64,000 nucleotides of DNA from Amycolatopsis suaedae (lineage in GTDB: Bacteria; Actinomycetota; Actinomycetes; Mycobacteriales; Pseudonocardiaceae), in assembly GCF_004214935.1 (NCBI RefSeq), contig NZ_SFCC01000010.1, forward strand, positions 1 through 64,000. Reading direction: 5' to 3'. A model generated the notes under the pieces. The model saw nothing but the letters and a program-made list of their open reading frames with translations, was not told the DNA's origin and made no database searches. The position numbers and the translations under genes are program-made. Shown here piece by piece: positions 11,009 to 19,700 of the stretch; positions within the stretch are counted from its first letter, which is position 1; every line of letters starts with the position of its first letter.

Positions 11009-11171
11009 GAACTCGCGGGCCGGAATGCAGAACTCGCGTGCATGAGCGCAGAACTCACGATGTGGACCGGGTTCTCACTTGGTGCCGGTCGCCCGCGTGA
11101 ACGGCCCGTTCGCGCGAGTCGTACGTTCTCACGCGCGAGTCGTACGTTCCGGACCCGCGAGTTGCACGTTC
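11009..11171. repeat. Two opposed arrays of a 21-base intergenic repeat
   Basis: On the plus strand GAACTCGCG, GAACTCGCG and GAACTCACG start at 11009, 11030 and 11051, exactly 21 bases apart. After a 53-base gap the complement orientation appears three times: CGCGAGTCGTACGTTC at 11113-11128 and 11134-11149, and a variant at 11156-11171, 21 and 22 bases apart. The arms could pair into a long imperfect cruciform. This occupies most of the 370-base gap between two TetR genes, in which no coding gene is supported. Confidence 0.75.
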
Positions 11172-11313
11172 CCGCCCGCCTGGTCCCAGTCCTCGCGTGG
11201 CGAACGGGCCGCCCGCCGCGAGTCTCGTGTTCAGGAAGGCACGGACTAAGCGGAGTGTCCTCCGGATGGTAGGGCGTGGGAAGGTGGACCTCCGCACCCG
11301 AAGGAGGGACGCC

Positions 11314-11883
11314 GTGTCGGCTTCTGGCACCCGGCCGTTGCGCGCGGACGCGCGCCGCAATCGTGAACGGCTGCTCGAAGTGGCCGTCTCGGCGTTCTCC
11401 AGCGACGGCGACGCCACCCTGGAGTCGATCGCCAAGGCGGCGGGGGTCGGCATCGGCACGCTCTACCGGCACTTCCCCACCCGCGAGGCCCTGATCGAGG
11501 CCACCTACCGGCACGAGCTGGACCGGTTGTGCGACTCGGTGCCCGCCCTCCTCGACGAACTCGCACCGGAGCAGGCGTTCCGGGCGTGGCTTGATCGGTT
11601 CATCGACTACCTGAACACCAAGCACGGCATGGCAGACGCGCTAAGAGCGGTGATCGCGTCGGGCGGTGACCCGTTCAAGCACAGCAGGGACCGGCTCGTC
11701 GGCGCGATGACCACGCTGCTCGGCGCCGCGACGCGAGCGGGCGTCTTCCGGACCGACATCACCGCGATCGACCTGCTGATGGCCCTCAGCGGACTGCCGC
11801 TCGCCTGCGACGACCCCGAACAGCGGGAACGCACCGACCGGCTGATCAACCTGTTGGTGGACGGCCTGCGCTACCGCCCCTAG
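11314..11883 (+). CDS. TetR/AcrR family transcriptional regulator
   Basis: A 189-residue TetR repressor with an N-terminal helix-turn-helix (ATLESIAKAAGVGIGTLYRHFPTREALIEATY) and an alpha-helical ligand domain resembling SbtR-like regulators (FRAWLDRFIDYLNTKHGMADAL). GTG 11314 is chosen because AAGGAGGG at 11301-11308 lies just upstream; the frame stays open further upstream without a better start. No divergent target gene is adjacent: the upstream gap holds repeats and the downstream gene is a separate SARP-like regulator. Its regulon is therefore unknown. Confidence 0.8.
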   Translation: MSASGTRPLRADARRNRERLLEVAVSAFSSDGDATLESIAKAAGVGIGTLYRHFPTREALIEATYRHELDRLCDSVPALLDELAPEQAFRAWLDRFIDYLNTKHGMADALRAVIASGGDPFKHSRDRLVGAMTTLLGAATRAGVFRTDITAIDLLMALSGLPLACDDPEQRERTDRLINLLVDGLRYRP

Positions 11884-12082
11884 CCGATTCTTAGCGACCC
11901 ATTCGGCTGAGCACGTACGGTGGTGAAACGAACACACCCCCACCCGCCCGTTCGACGGGGCCATTCGGGTGACATTCCGTGACTGAGCAACGACTCAGTG
12001 GGGTACTCAGGTTGTGCTTCACCCTGTCTGATCCGGTATCCAGTATCGAACGGGTGAGCGTGGAGGGGAACGAAGGGACGCG

Positions 12083-13852
12083 GTGAACGACAACCCCCGA
12101 GCCGTGGGCGCGGCGCTGCGGGAATCACGGGTCAATGCCCAACTGACCCAGCAGGAACTCGCCGAGCGCTCCGGCGTCAGCCTGCGGACCATCCGCTCCA
12201 TCGAGCACGGTCGCACCGAGCCGCGCCGGACGTCGATCCGGCTACTGGCGGGCGCACTCGGCCTCGCCGCGGACGAACTCGTCGACCCCGGCAGGGGCCG
12301 GCGGCTGCGGATCGACCTGCTGGGTCCGCTGAGCGTCACCGGCCCCGGCGGGCCGATCGACCTCGGTCCGCTGAAGCAGCGCTGCATCTTCGCGCTGCTC
12401 GCGCTGAACGCGAACCACACCGTGTCCCGCGACGACATCGTCGACACGCTGTGGGGTGAACAGCCCCCGGCGACCTGCGCCAACCTGGTGCACACCTACG
12501 TCTCCGGCCTGCGCCGCATCCTGCGCAGGCACCTGCTGGAGGACCTGGTCACGTCCGCTCCCGAGGGTTACGTGCTGGTCGCCGACCCGGAGGAGGTCGA
12601 CCTGCTGCGGTTCGACGCCCTGGTCGCCAAGGCCAGGCTGCTCGTCGACACCGACGCGGGCGACGCACTCGACGTGTTCGAGCAGGCCGTCGCGGCCTGG
12701 CGTGGTCCGGTCCTCGCCGGCCTGCCGGCCGGCCTGCGCAGACACCCGCTCGCCCGCGCGGTCGCCGGCAGACGGCTGGCGTCGGTGCTGGAGTTCGCCG
12801 ACCTCGCGCTCCCGCTCGGCCGCCACCATCCCGCGGTCACCCAGCTACGTCAGCTCGCCGACGAGGAACCCCTGCACGAAGGCGTGCACGCCCGTCTGAT
12901 GCTGGCGCTGGCGGGCAGCGGCCAGCAGGCCGCGGCGCTGCGGCTGTTCGAGGACGTACGGGCACGGCTGTGCGACGAACTGGGCATCGAGCCCGGCGCG
13001 GAGCTACGCGACGCCCACGCCAGGGTCCTGCGTGACGACCTGCCCGCCACGGCCACGAACACCTGCCCGGCCATGCCACTGCCCGCTCAGCTGCCTGCCG
13101 CCGTGCCCGGCTTCGTCGGGCGGGAACCACAGCTGTCCCGGCTCGACGCCATGCTCGCCGAGCAGGGCACGACGATGGCCATCTCCGTACTGGAAGGACA
13201 GAGCGGCGCTGGCAAGACCGCGCTGGCCGTGCACTGGGCACAGCGGGTGCGGGACCGGTTCCCGGACGGCCAGCTGTTCCTCGACCTGCGTGGCTGCCCA
13301 CCCGAGCAGCCGGTGCGGCCCGCCGAGGCGCTGGCCAGGTTCCTGCGTTCGTTCGGCCTTCCCGACACCCGCATCCCGACCGACCAGGACGAGGCCGCCG
13401 CGTTGTACCGCAGCCAGCTCGCCGGCAGCCGGGTGCTGATCGTCCTGGACAACGCCGCCGACGCCGCGCAGGTGCGGCCGCTGCTGCCGGGCGGGCCGGG
13501 CTGCGCGGTGATCGTCACCAGCCGCAAGCAGCTGACCGGGCTGGCGGCGCGGGACGGTGCCGAGCAGATCCCGGTCGACGCCCTGCCGCCGGAGCACGCA
13601 CACGCGTTGCTCGCGGCGATGATCGGTCCCGACCGGGCAGCCGCCGAACCCGCCGCGGTCGCCGAGGTCGCCAAGGCGTGCGGTTACCTGCCGACGGCCC
13701 TGCGCACGGTCGGCGCCGGGCTCGCGGCCGCGCCCGACCAGAGCGTGGCCAGGTGCCTGGAGAACCTGCGGACCCGCGGCCTGCTGAACACGGCCCGGGT
13801 ACCCAGCATGCGGCCGGCGCCACCGAAACTCGCCCGGCGGGCGGGGCGCTGA
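12083..13852 (+). CDS. XRE-SARP-NB-ARC multidomain transcriptional activator
   Basis: A 589-residue regulator joining three parts. Residues about 8-60 form an XRE/Cro helix-turn-helix (TQQELAERSGVSLRTIRSIE). Residues about 75-320 form a SARP unit: an OmpR-like DNA-binding domain (RLRIDLLGPLSV, DDIVDTLWGE, LVHTYVSGLRRIL) and a BTAD domain (FEDVRARLCDELGIEPGAEL). Residues about 340-560 form an NB-ARC ATPase with P-loop GQSGAGKT and the hydrophobic Walker B VLIVLDNA. AfsR-type proteins normally carry TPR repeats after the ATPase; these are absent here, and the protein ends soon after the nucleotide domain. Two DNA-binding domains in one chain is notable. It lies 3 bases before the arginase-like gene, so the two are probably co-transcribed. 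Confidence 0.88.
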   Translation: MNDNPRAVGAALRESRVNAQLTQQELAERSGVSLRTIRSIEHGRTEPRRTSIRLLAGALGLAADELVDPGRGRRLRIDLLGPLSVTGPGGPIDLGPLKQRCIFALLALNANHTVSRDDIVDTLWGEQPPATCANLVHTYVSGLRRILRRHLLEDLVTSAPEGYVLVADPEEVDLLRFDALVAKARLLVDTDAGDALDVFEQAVAAWRGPVLAGLPAGLRRHPLARAVAGRRLASVLEFADLALPLGRHHPAVTQLRQLADEEPLHEGVHARLMLALAGSGQQAAALRLFEDVRARLCDELGIEPGAELRDAHARVLRDDLPATATNTCPAMPLPAQLPAAVPGFVGREPQLSRLDAMLAEQGTTMAISVLEGQSGAGKTALAVHWAQRVRDRFPDGQLFLDLRGCPPEQPVRPAEALARFLRSFGLPDTRIPTDQDEAAALYRSQLAGSRVLIVLDNAADAAQVRPLLPGGPGCAVIVTSRKQLTGLAARDGAEQIPVDALPPEHAHALLAAMIGPDRAAAEPAAVAEVAKACGYLPTALRTVGAGLAAAPDQSVARCLENLRTRGLLNTARVPSMRPAPPKLARRAGR

Positions 13853-13855
13853 GCC

Positions 13856-14689
13856 ATGGTCCGGTTGATCCTGTCGCCGTACGACTCCGGCCGTCACGGC
13901 GAGCGCATGGGCGCCGGTCCCGGCCACCTGCTCGACGGCGGGGCGGCAGGCCGGCTGGGGGCGACCGAGGTCGTCACCGTGGAGCTGGAGAATCCCGGGT
14001 TCCCGCAGGAGGTCCGGGCCGCTACCGAACTGCAGCGGGCCATCGCCCGCGAGGCCGCACTGGCGCGGTCCGCGGCCACCGCGCCGGTCGTGTTGTCCGG
14101 CAACTGCAACGCCACCGTCGGCGTGGTCGCCGGGATGACCACCGGCACCGACGACCTCGCGGTGCTCTGGCTGGACGCGCACGGCGACCTGAACACCCCG
14201 GACACCACGACGTCCGGATTCGTCGACGGGATGGGGCTTTCCGTGCTCACCGGCCGTTGCTGGCCCGCGCTGGCCGCCACGGTCCCCGGCTTCCGGCCGG
14301 TCCCCGACGAGCACGTGCTGCTGATCGGCGCCCGCGACCTGGACCCGGCCGAGGAGGCGGTACTCGCCGAGTCGGCGATCCGGTCGGTGCCTGCCAACGC
14401 CGGCCTGGTCGCCGACGCGGTGCGGCAGCTGCCCGGCCACGTCCGCCGGGTCCACCTGCACGTCGATCTCGACGTCCACGACGCCTTGCTGGTGGGCCGG
14501 GCCAACGAATACGCGGTACCCGGCGGTCCCGGCGCCACAGAGGTACGGCGGATCGTCGAGGCCGTCGCCGGGCTGCTGCCGGTGGTGAGCGCGACGTTCG
14601 CCGCCTACGACCCGGCGTTCGACACCGGCGACGCCGTCCGCGCGGCGGCGCTCGACCTGCTGGAGCTGACCGGAAACATCCTCAGGTGA
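13856..14689 (+). CDS. Arginase/agmatinase-fold protein with altered metal motif
   Basis: The 277-residue protein has the ureohydrolase fold signatures WLDAHGDLN and HVDLDVHDAL, which supply most of the metal-binding Asp/His residues. The first canonical motif, GGDHS, is replaced by SGNCN, so the usual metal-ligand His is Cys and the Asp is Asn. Arginases and agmatinases bind two Mn ions and hydrolyse guanidino groups; with this change the enzyme may hold only one metal or use another substrate. A subfamily with GNCN-like motifs exists in actinobacteria as far as I recall. It follows the SARP-like regulator by three bases and overlaps the end of prpC by eight bases in convergent orientation. 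Confidence 0.75.
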   Translation: MVRLILSPYDSGRHGERMGAGPGHLLDGGAAGRLGATEVVTVELENPGFPQEVRAATELQRAIAREAALARSAATAPVVLSGNCNATVGVVAGMTTGTDDLAVLWLDAHGDLNTPDTTTSGFVDGMGLSVLTGRCWPALAATVPGFRPVPDEHVLLIGARDLDPAEEAVLAESAIRSVPANAGLVADAVRQLPGHVRRVHLHVDLDVHDALLVGRANEYAVPGGPGATEVRRIVEAVAGLLPVVSATFAAYDPAFDTGDAVRAAALDLLELTGNILR

Positions 14690-15788
14690 GTGCCCGTTCG
14701 GCGGCGCCGGTGTAGGCACTGGACGGGCGGATCAGGCTGTTCGCGGCCAGCTGCTCGGTGATGTGCGCGGTCCAGCCGGTGATGCGCGCCGCCACGAAGA
14801 TCGGCGTGAACACCGGGGTGTCGAAGCCCATCAGGTGATAGGCGGGCCCGGCCGGGTAGTCGAGGTTCGGGTGCAGGCCCTTGGCGTCGAGCATCGCGGC
14901 GGCCAGCTCCTCGTACAGATCCAGCAGCGCCTGCCCGTCGCGGATCTTCGCCACGTCGTCCAGTGCCTGCCGCATGGTCGGCACCCGCGAGTCGCCCTTC
15001 TTGTACACCCGATGCCCGAACCCCATGATCTTCCGCTTGTCCGCCAGCGCCGTGGCCAGCCACTCCCGGGCCCTGGCGGCGTCGCCGATCTCGGCGAACA
15101 TCGCCATGACGGCCTCGTTCGCCCCACCGTGCAGCGGTCCCTTCAACGCGCCGACGGCGGCGGTCACCGCGCTGTACAGGTCGGACAGCGTGGAGGTGAC
15201 CACGCGGGAGGTGAACGTCGAGGCGTTGAAGCTGTGCTCGGCGTAGAGCACGAGCGACGTCTCGAACGCCCGGACGATCTCCGGTTCGGGCACCTCGCCG
15301 AACGTCAGGTACAGGAAGTTCTCCGCGAACCCGAGGTCGTCCCTTGGCGGCAGCGGCAGCAGGCCCCTGCGGCGGCGCTGGGTGAACGCCACGACCGACG
15401 GCAGCGCGGCGAACAGCCGCAACGCCTTGGCGGCGTTGGCCCGCGGCGAGTTGTCGTCCTCGTGCGGGTCGTTGGCGCCGAGGATCGACACGGCCGTGCG
15501 CAACGTGTCCATCGGGTGCGCGGTCGCGGGCAGCGACAGCAGGGTGGTGACCAGCTCACGGGGCAGTTCCCGCTGCGCGCGCTCGGCCTCGGTCTGCTTG
15601 GCCAGCTGGGCGGGCGTGGGCAGTTCGCCGTGCCAGAGCAGGTAGGCGACCTCCTCGAACCGGCAGCGGGTGGCGAGCTGCTGGACGGGATAGCCGCGGT
15701 AGGTCAGCGAGTTGGTGTCCGGGTTGACCATGGAGATCCCGGTGGTGTCGACAACGACGCCGTCGAGTCCTTTGTGGATGGTGGACAT
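14682..15788 (-). CDS. prpC: 2-methylcitrate synthase / citrate synthase
   Basis: A 368-residue citrate-synthase-family enzyme that condenses propionyl-CoA with oxaloacetate to 2-methylcitrate, the first step of the methylcitrate cycle. Visible active-site elements are the His in EHSFNAST, the His in KGPLHGGANE, the signature KIMGFGHRVYKKGDSR and an Asp in the C-terminal catalytic region. The length matches the short (type II-like) bacterial methylcitrate synthases. It is the last gene of prpD-prpB-prpC, eight bases after prpB, with GGAGG within the gap. The assignment as methylcitrate rather than plain citrate synthase rests on operon context. Regulation is probably by the divergent PrpR-like protein. 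Confidence 0.92.
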   Translation of the reverse strand: MSTIHKGLDGVVVDTTGISMVNPDTNSLTYRGYPVQQLATRCRFEEVAYLLWHGELPTPAQLAKQTEAERAQRELPRELVTTLLSLPATAHPMDTLRTAVSILGANDPHEDDNSPRANAAKALRLFAALPSVVAFTQRRRRGLLPLPPRDDLGFAENFLYLTFGEVPEPEIVRAFETSLVLYAEHSFNASTFTSRVVTSTLSDLYSAVTAAVGALKGPLHGGANEAVMAMFAEIGDAARAREWLATALADKRKIMGFGHRVYKKGDSRVPTMRQALDDVAKIRDGQALLDLYEELAAAMLDAKGLHPNLDYPAGPAYHLMGFDTPVFTPIFVAARITGWTAHITEQLAANSLIRPSSAYTGAAERALT

Positions 15789-15796
15789 GCTGCCTC

Positions 15797-16690
15797 CTAG
15801 AGCCGGAAGTTGTAGACGTCGTCGTCGAAGACCCCGTAGGACTCGTAGTCGAGCAGGGCGTAGAGGTCACGGCGGTGCTGCATGCGGTCGAGCAGCTCGC
15901 GCTGCGTGCCGTGCTCGGCCAGCGTGCGCAGGCCGTCCTCGGCCGCGTGCATGGCCAGCCGCAGCAGCGTCACCGGGTAGATGACCACGTTGATTCCCAG
16001 CGACTCCAGCGTCGCGGTGTCCAGCAGCTCGCTCTTCCCGAACTCGGTCATGTTGGCCAGGATCGGGATGTCCACGGCCGCGCGGACGCGTTCGAAGTCG
16101 GCGGGGCCGGTCATGGCCTCGGCGAACAGCAGGTCGGCGCCCGCGTCCGCGTAGGCCTTCGCCCGGTCGACGGCGTCGGCCATGCCGGTGACGGCCAGCG
16201 CGTCGGTGCGCGCGGCGACCACGAAGTCCGGGTCGCGCCGGGCGGCGACGGCAGCGGCGATCCGGCGGACGGCGGTGTCGCGGTCGACGACCTCCTTGCC
16301 GTCCAGGTGCCCGCAGCGCTTGGGGTTGACCTGGTCCTCGATGTGCAGCCCGGCCGCCCCGGCGTCCTCCAGCAGCTGCACCGTCCTGGCGACGTTCATC
16401 GGCTCGCCGAAGCCGGTGTCGGCGTCGACCAGCGTCGGCAGGTCGGTGACCCTGGCGATCTGCTGGGCGCGGCCGGCCACCTCGGTGATCGTGGTCAGGC
16501 CGATGTCGGGCAGGCACAGCTCGGCCGACACGACGGCACCGGAGACGTACACGCCGTCGAAGCCGTGCCGCTGGATCAGTTTCGCGGTCAGCGGGTTGAC
16601 CGCGCCGGGGAAGCGTTGCAGCCCGCCCGACGCCAGCGCGGCACGGAAAGCCGCCCGCTTGGCCGACGGCGAGGTGGTGGCGTGCAACAT
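15797..16690 (-). CDS. prpB: 2-methylisocitrate lyase
   Basis: A 297-residue member of the isocitrate lyase/PEP mutase family that splits 2-methylisocitrate into pyruvate and succinate. Evidence includes the substrate-binding segment VYVSGAVVSAELCLPDIGL, the metal-binding DADTGFGEP, the lyase motif NPKRCGHLDGKE (catalytic Cys in KRCGH) and VAARTDALAV. ATG 16688-16690 overlaps the stop of prpD (ATGA), so translation is coupled; the long in-frame extension upstream lies inside prpD and is rejected. Ends with the aromatic tail YGVFDDDVYNFRL. Confidence 0.95.
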   Translation of the reverse strand: MLHATTSPSAKRAAFRAALASGGLQRFPGAVNPLTAKLIQRHGFDGVYVSGAVVSAELCLPDIGLTTITEVAGRAQQIARVTDLPTLVDADTGFGEPMNVARTVQLLEDAGAAGLHIEDQVNPKRCGHLDGKEVVDRDTAVRRIAAAVAARRDPDFVVAARTDALAVTGMADAVDRAKAYADAGADLLFAEAMTGPADFERVRAAVDIPILANMTEFGKSELLDTATLESLGINVVIYPVTLLRLAMHAAEDGLRTLAEHGTQRELLDRMQHRRDLYALLDYESYGVFDDDVYNFRL

Positions 16691-18171
16691 CAGAAGATCC
16701 CCCTCGTCGCGGGCGCGGTGTCGGCCTCCGCTGCCGGGAACAGGCCGGCCAGGCCGGCGCTGTCCAGCTCGGGCAGCCGGGTGACAGCGTCCAGGAAGCG
16801 GTCCTGCTCGGCGGCACCGACGACGCCGTCGGCGAGCGTGCGGAACTTCGCCACGTACTGCTCGCGGCCGAACGGCCGCGCCCCGGCCGGGTGGGCGTCG
16901 GCGACGTCGATCTCGTCGGTGAGCACGGTGCCGTCGACCAGCTCGACCTCGACCCTGCCGCCGAACGCCGGTTCCGGGTCGTGGTACCGGAGTGTCCACT
17001 GTGGATCTTCGACGGTGCTGATCTTCCGCCACAGCTCGACCGTGTCCGGGCGGGCCGCCCGGTCGGGCGCGTAGGACCGTTCGTGGTGCCACTGCCCGTC
17101 CTGCAGCGCGACGGCGAAGATGTAGGGGATCGAGTGGTCCAGTGTCTCCCGGCTGGCCGCCGGGTCGTACTTCTGCGGGTCGCCTGAGCCGGAGCCGATC
17201 ACGTGGTGCGTGTGGTGGCTGGTGTGGATGACCACCCTGCTCACCTTGTCGAACTCGCCGATCCGCGGACCGAGCCTGCGGGCGAGGTCGATGAGCGCCT
17301 GGCTCTGGTACTCGGCGGAGTGCTCCTTGGTGTAGGTGTCCAGAATGGACCGCTTGGGCTCGCCGGGGCCGGGCAGCGGCACGGTGTAGCGCGCGTCGGG
17401 ACCGCCGAGCAGCCAGGCGATGACGCCGTCCTCGCCCTCGTAGACCGGGCTGGGCGCACCCTCACCCCGCATGGCGCGGTCCACGGCCTCGACGGCGGCC
17501 TTGCCGGCGAACGCCGGGGCGTAGGCCTTCCACGAGGAGATCTCGCCCTTGCGGGACTGCCGGGTGGCGGTCGTGGTGTGCAGGGCCTGCCCGATGGCAC
17601 GGTAGACGGTCTCGGTGTCCAGGCCGAGCAGCGCGCCGATACCACCGGCCGCGGACGGTCCGAGGTGCGCGATGTGGTCGATCTTGTGCTCGTGCAGGCA
17701 GATGCCGCGGACCAGGTTCACCTGCAGCTCGTAGCCCGCCGCGATGCCACGGACGACGTCGGCGCCGCCGCGGCCGGTGTGCTGGGCGACCGCCAGCACC
17801 GGCGGGATGTTGTCGCCGGGGTGCGAGTAGTCGGCGGCGAGGAAGGTGTCGTGGTAGTCCAGCTCACGCACCGCGACGCCGTTGGCCCAGGCCGCCCACT
17901 CCGGCGAGTACCGCCCATCGGTGCCGAACACGCTCGCGCCGGGCCGGTACGGGTGCCGCGTCGCCTGGTCGCGTGCGGCCCGGACGGGGCGGCGGGTGAG
18001 CGAGGCGAGCGCGACCGCGGCGTTGTCGATCACCCTGTTGATCACCATCTCGGTGACCTCGGCGGTCACCGCGACCGGGTCGGTGGCCACGGCGGCGAGC
18101 TTCCAGGCCAGCTGCTCCTCGCGGGCGAGCGACTCCGCCGAGGCGTGCGTGCGGACGGTGTGGTCGATCAT
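16690..18171 (-). CDS. prpD: 2-methylcitrate dehydratase, MmgE/PrpD family
   Basis: A 493-residue MmgE/PrpD-family dehydratase acting on 2-methylcitrate in the methylcitrate cycle. Characteristic stretches are AWANGVAVRELDYHDTF, HPGDNIPPVLAVA, ATRQSRKGEISSWKA and, near the C terminus, HDPEPAFGGRVEVELVDG. Length fits the family (about 480-500). It is the first gene of the prpDBC operon and overlaps prpB by ATGA. The promoter lies in the short divergent region with the PrpR-like regulator, where TTGTGAAG repeats occur. Propionyl-CoA for this route would come from odd-chain lipids, branched amino acids or sterols; a cholesterol oxidase gene lies 5 kb away, though a link is only suggestive. Confidence 0.93.
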   Translation of the reverse strand: MIDHTVRTHASAESLAREEQLAWKLAAVATDPVAVTAEVTEMVINRVIDNAAVALASLTRRPVRAARDQATRHPYRPGASVFGTDGRYSPEWAAWANGVAVRELDYHDTFLAADYSHPGDNIPPVLAVAQHTGRGGADVVRGIAAGYELQVNLVRGICLHEHKIDHIAHLGPSAAGGIGALLGLDTETVYRAIGQALHTTTATRQSRKGEISSWKAYAPAFAGKAAVEAVDRAMRGEGAPSPVYEGEDGVIAWLLGGPDARYTVPLPGPGEPKRSILDTYTKEHSAEYQSQALIDLARRLGPRIGEFDKVSRVVIHTSHHTHHVIGSGSGDPQKYDPAASRETLDHSIPYIFAVALQDGQWHHERSYAPDRAARPDTVELWRKISTVEDPQWTLRYHDPEPAFGGRVEVELVDGTVLTDEIDVADAHPAGARPFGREQYVAKFRTLADGVVGAAEQDRFLDAVTRLPELDSAGLAGLFPAAEADTAPATRGIF

Positions 18172-18182
18172 GCTTTCCCATC

Positions 18183-18267
18183 TTTTGTGAAGGTGGTGTT
18201 GCCCTCCACAAGGGAACCACCAGGGCAGATGTCATGTCTTGTGAAGATTTCCGGCGATCGTGTAAAG
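18183..18267. promoter_or_regulatory. TTGTGAAG repeats between prpD and prpR-like gene
   Basis: TTGTGAAG occurs at 18185-18192 and 18239-18246, and a related CGTGTAAAG at 18259-18267. Between them an opposed copy reads ccctccacaaggg. These direct and inverted sites fill the roughly 100-base divergent promoter region and are candidate binding sites for the PrpR-like regulator. Mycobacterial PrpR/RamB sites are different (TTTGCAAA-like), so this is only a candidate. Confidence 0.45.
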
Positions 18268-18275
18268 GTTGTGAT

Positions 18276-19682
18276 GTGGAGAAGACCTACGCCGGTGCGC
18301 GGCTGCGGCAGCTGCGGGAGGGCCGTTCGCTGAGTCAGGCCGAGCTGGCGAGGCAGCTGGACATCTCCGCCAGCTACGTCAGCCAGCTGGAGCACAACAC
18401 CCGCCCGCTGACGTTGCCGGTGCTGCTGCGGCTGACCGAGACGTTCGGCGTCGACGCCGAGTTCTTCGCCCCGCAGGACACCGCCCGGCTGGTCGCCGAT
18501 GTACGCGAGGTGTTCACCGACGACTCGGTGGGCGGCACGATCTCACCGGGCGAGCTGGACGAGCTGACCGCGAACCTGCCGGGCGTCGCCCGCACGCTGG
18601 TCGCGCTGCACCACCGCTACCGCGAGGCGACGGAGAACATCGCCGCGCTGGTCGCCGAGCAGGGCCTCGAGCCGACCGCCACCCAGCTGCCGCACGAGGA
18701 GGTCCGCGACTACTTCTACCAGCGCAGCAACCACATCGTTGAGCTGGACGAGCCGGCCGAGCGGCTGGCGGCCGAGCTGCGGCTGCGGCCCGGCGACGTC
18801 CGCCGGGCGCTGGCGGCACGGCTGTCCGAGCGGCACGGCATCGCGGTGGTCGACGCCGGCCTTGATCCGGGCGAGGACCAGCACCGGTACGACCCGGCCC
18901 GGCGCGAGCTGCGGCTGTCGCCGACACTGCGGCCGGGGCAGGCGGCGTTCCGGCTGGCGTCGCAGCTCGCCTGGCTGGAGGCCGGCGAGACCATCGACCG
19001 GCTCGCCGCGACCGGCCCGTTCACCGGCGGCACCGCGCGCAGGCTGGCCAGAATCGGCCTGGCGAACTACTTCGCGGGCGCGCTGGTGCTGCCGTACCGG
19101 ACCTTCCTCGGCGTGGCACAGCGCTACCGCTACGACATCGCGCGGCTGTGCGACCACTTCGGCGTCGGATTCGAGACGGTGTGTCACCGGCTGTCCACGC
19201 TGCAGCGGCCGGGTACGCGCGGGGTGCCGTTCTCGTTCGTCCGGGTCGACCGGGCGGGCAACATCTCCAAACGCCAGTCCGCGACCGGTTTCCACTTCTC
19301 CCGTGCGGGCGGATCGTGTCCACTGTGGATAGTCTATGAGGCGTTCGGCTCGCCCGGCCGGATTCTCACACAGGTGGCGGAACTGCCCGACGGCAAGAAG
19401 TACTTCTGGATCGCCCGCACGGTCACGCGGGGCAGCGGCGGGCACGGTGAGATCGGCAAGACGTTCGCCATCGCACTGGGCTGCGAACTGCGGCACGCCC
19501 GCAGGCTCGTCTACTCGGACGGGATCGCGCTCGGCTCGGCTGCCGCGGTGACGCCGATCGGCATGGGCTGCAAGGTGTGTGAGCGCCCCGCCTGCCCGCA
19601 GCGGGCGTTCCCGGTGATCGGGAAGCCGCTGCGGGTGGACGAGAACAGCAGCAGCCTGCTGCCCTACCCACCGGCGCGGTGA
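18276..19682 (+). CDS. prpR: PrpR/RamB-like regulator of short-chain fatty acid metabolism
   Basis: A regulator of about 468 residues that divergently faces prpDBC. It has an N-terminal XRE helix-turn-helix (SQAELARQLDISASYVSQLE), a central ImmA/IrrE-like and acyl-CoA-sensing region, and a C-terminal Cys cluster GMGCKVCERPACPQ that in mycobacterial PrpR contributes to an iron-sulphur cluster. GTG 18276 is preferred since the mature-like sequence begins VEKTYAGARLRQLREG and AAAGG lies upstream; an earlier in-frame start would overlap the candidate operators. By family knowledge it activates methylcitrate genes in response to propionyl-CoA. The regulatory link here is inferred from divergent orientation. 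Confidence 0.88.
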   Translation: MEKTYAGARLRQLREGRSLSQAELARQLDISASYVSQLEHNTRPLTLPVLLRLTETFGVDAEFFAPQDTARLVADVREVFTDDSVGGTISPGELDELTANLPGVARTLVALHHRYREATENIAALVAEQGLEPTATQLPHEEVRDYFYQRSNHIVELDEPAERLAAELRLRPGDVRRALAARLSERHGIAVVDAGLDPGEDQHRYDPARRELRLSPTLRPGQAAFRLASQLAWLEAGETIDRLAATGPFTGGTARRLARIGLANYFAGALVLPYRTFLGVAQRYRYDIARLCDHFGVGFETVCHRLSTLQRPGTRGVPFSFVRVDRAGNISKRQSATGFHFSRAGGSCPLWIVYEAFGSPGRILTQVAELPDGKKYFWIARTVTRGSGGHGEIGKTFAIALGCELRHARRLVYSDGIALGSAAAVTPIGMGCKVCERPACPQRAFPVIGKPLRVDENSSSLLPYPPAR

Positions 19683-19700
19683 CCCGGCGAAAGCCCGGAG

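Noticed and set aside
11009..11171. CRISPR-like array
   Set aside because: Units are only 9-16 bases, adjoining without spacers of constant unique sequence, in opposite orientations and without cas genes.
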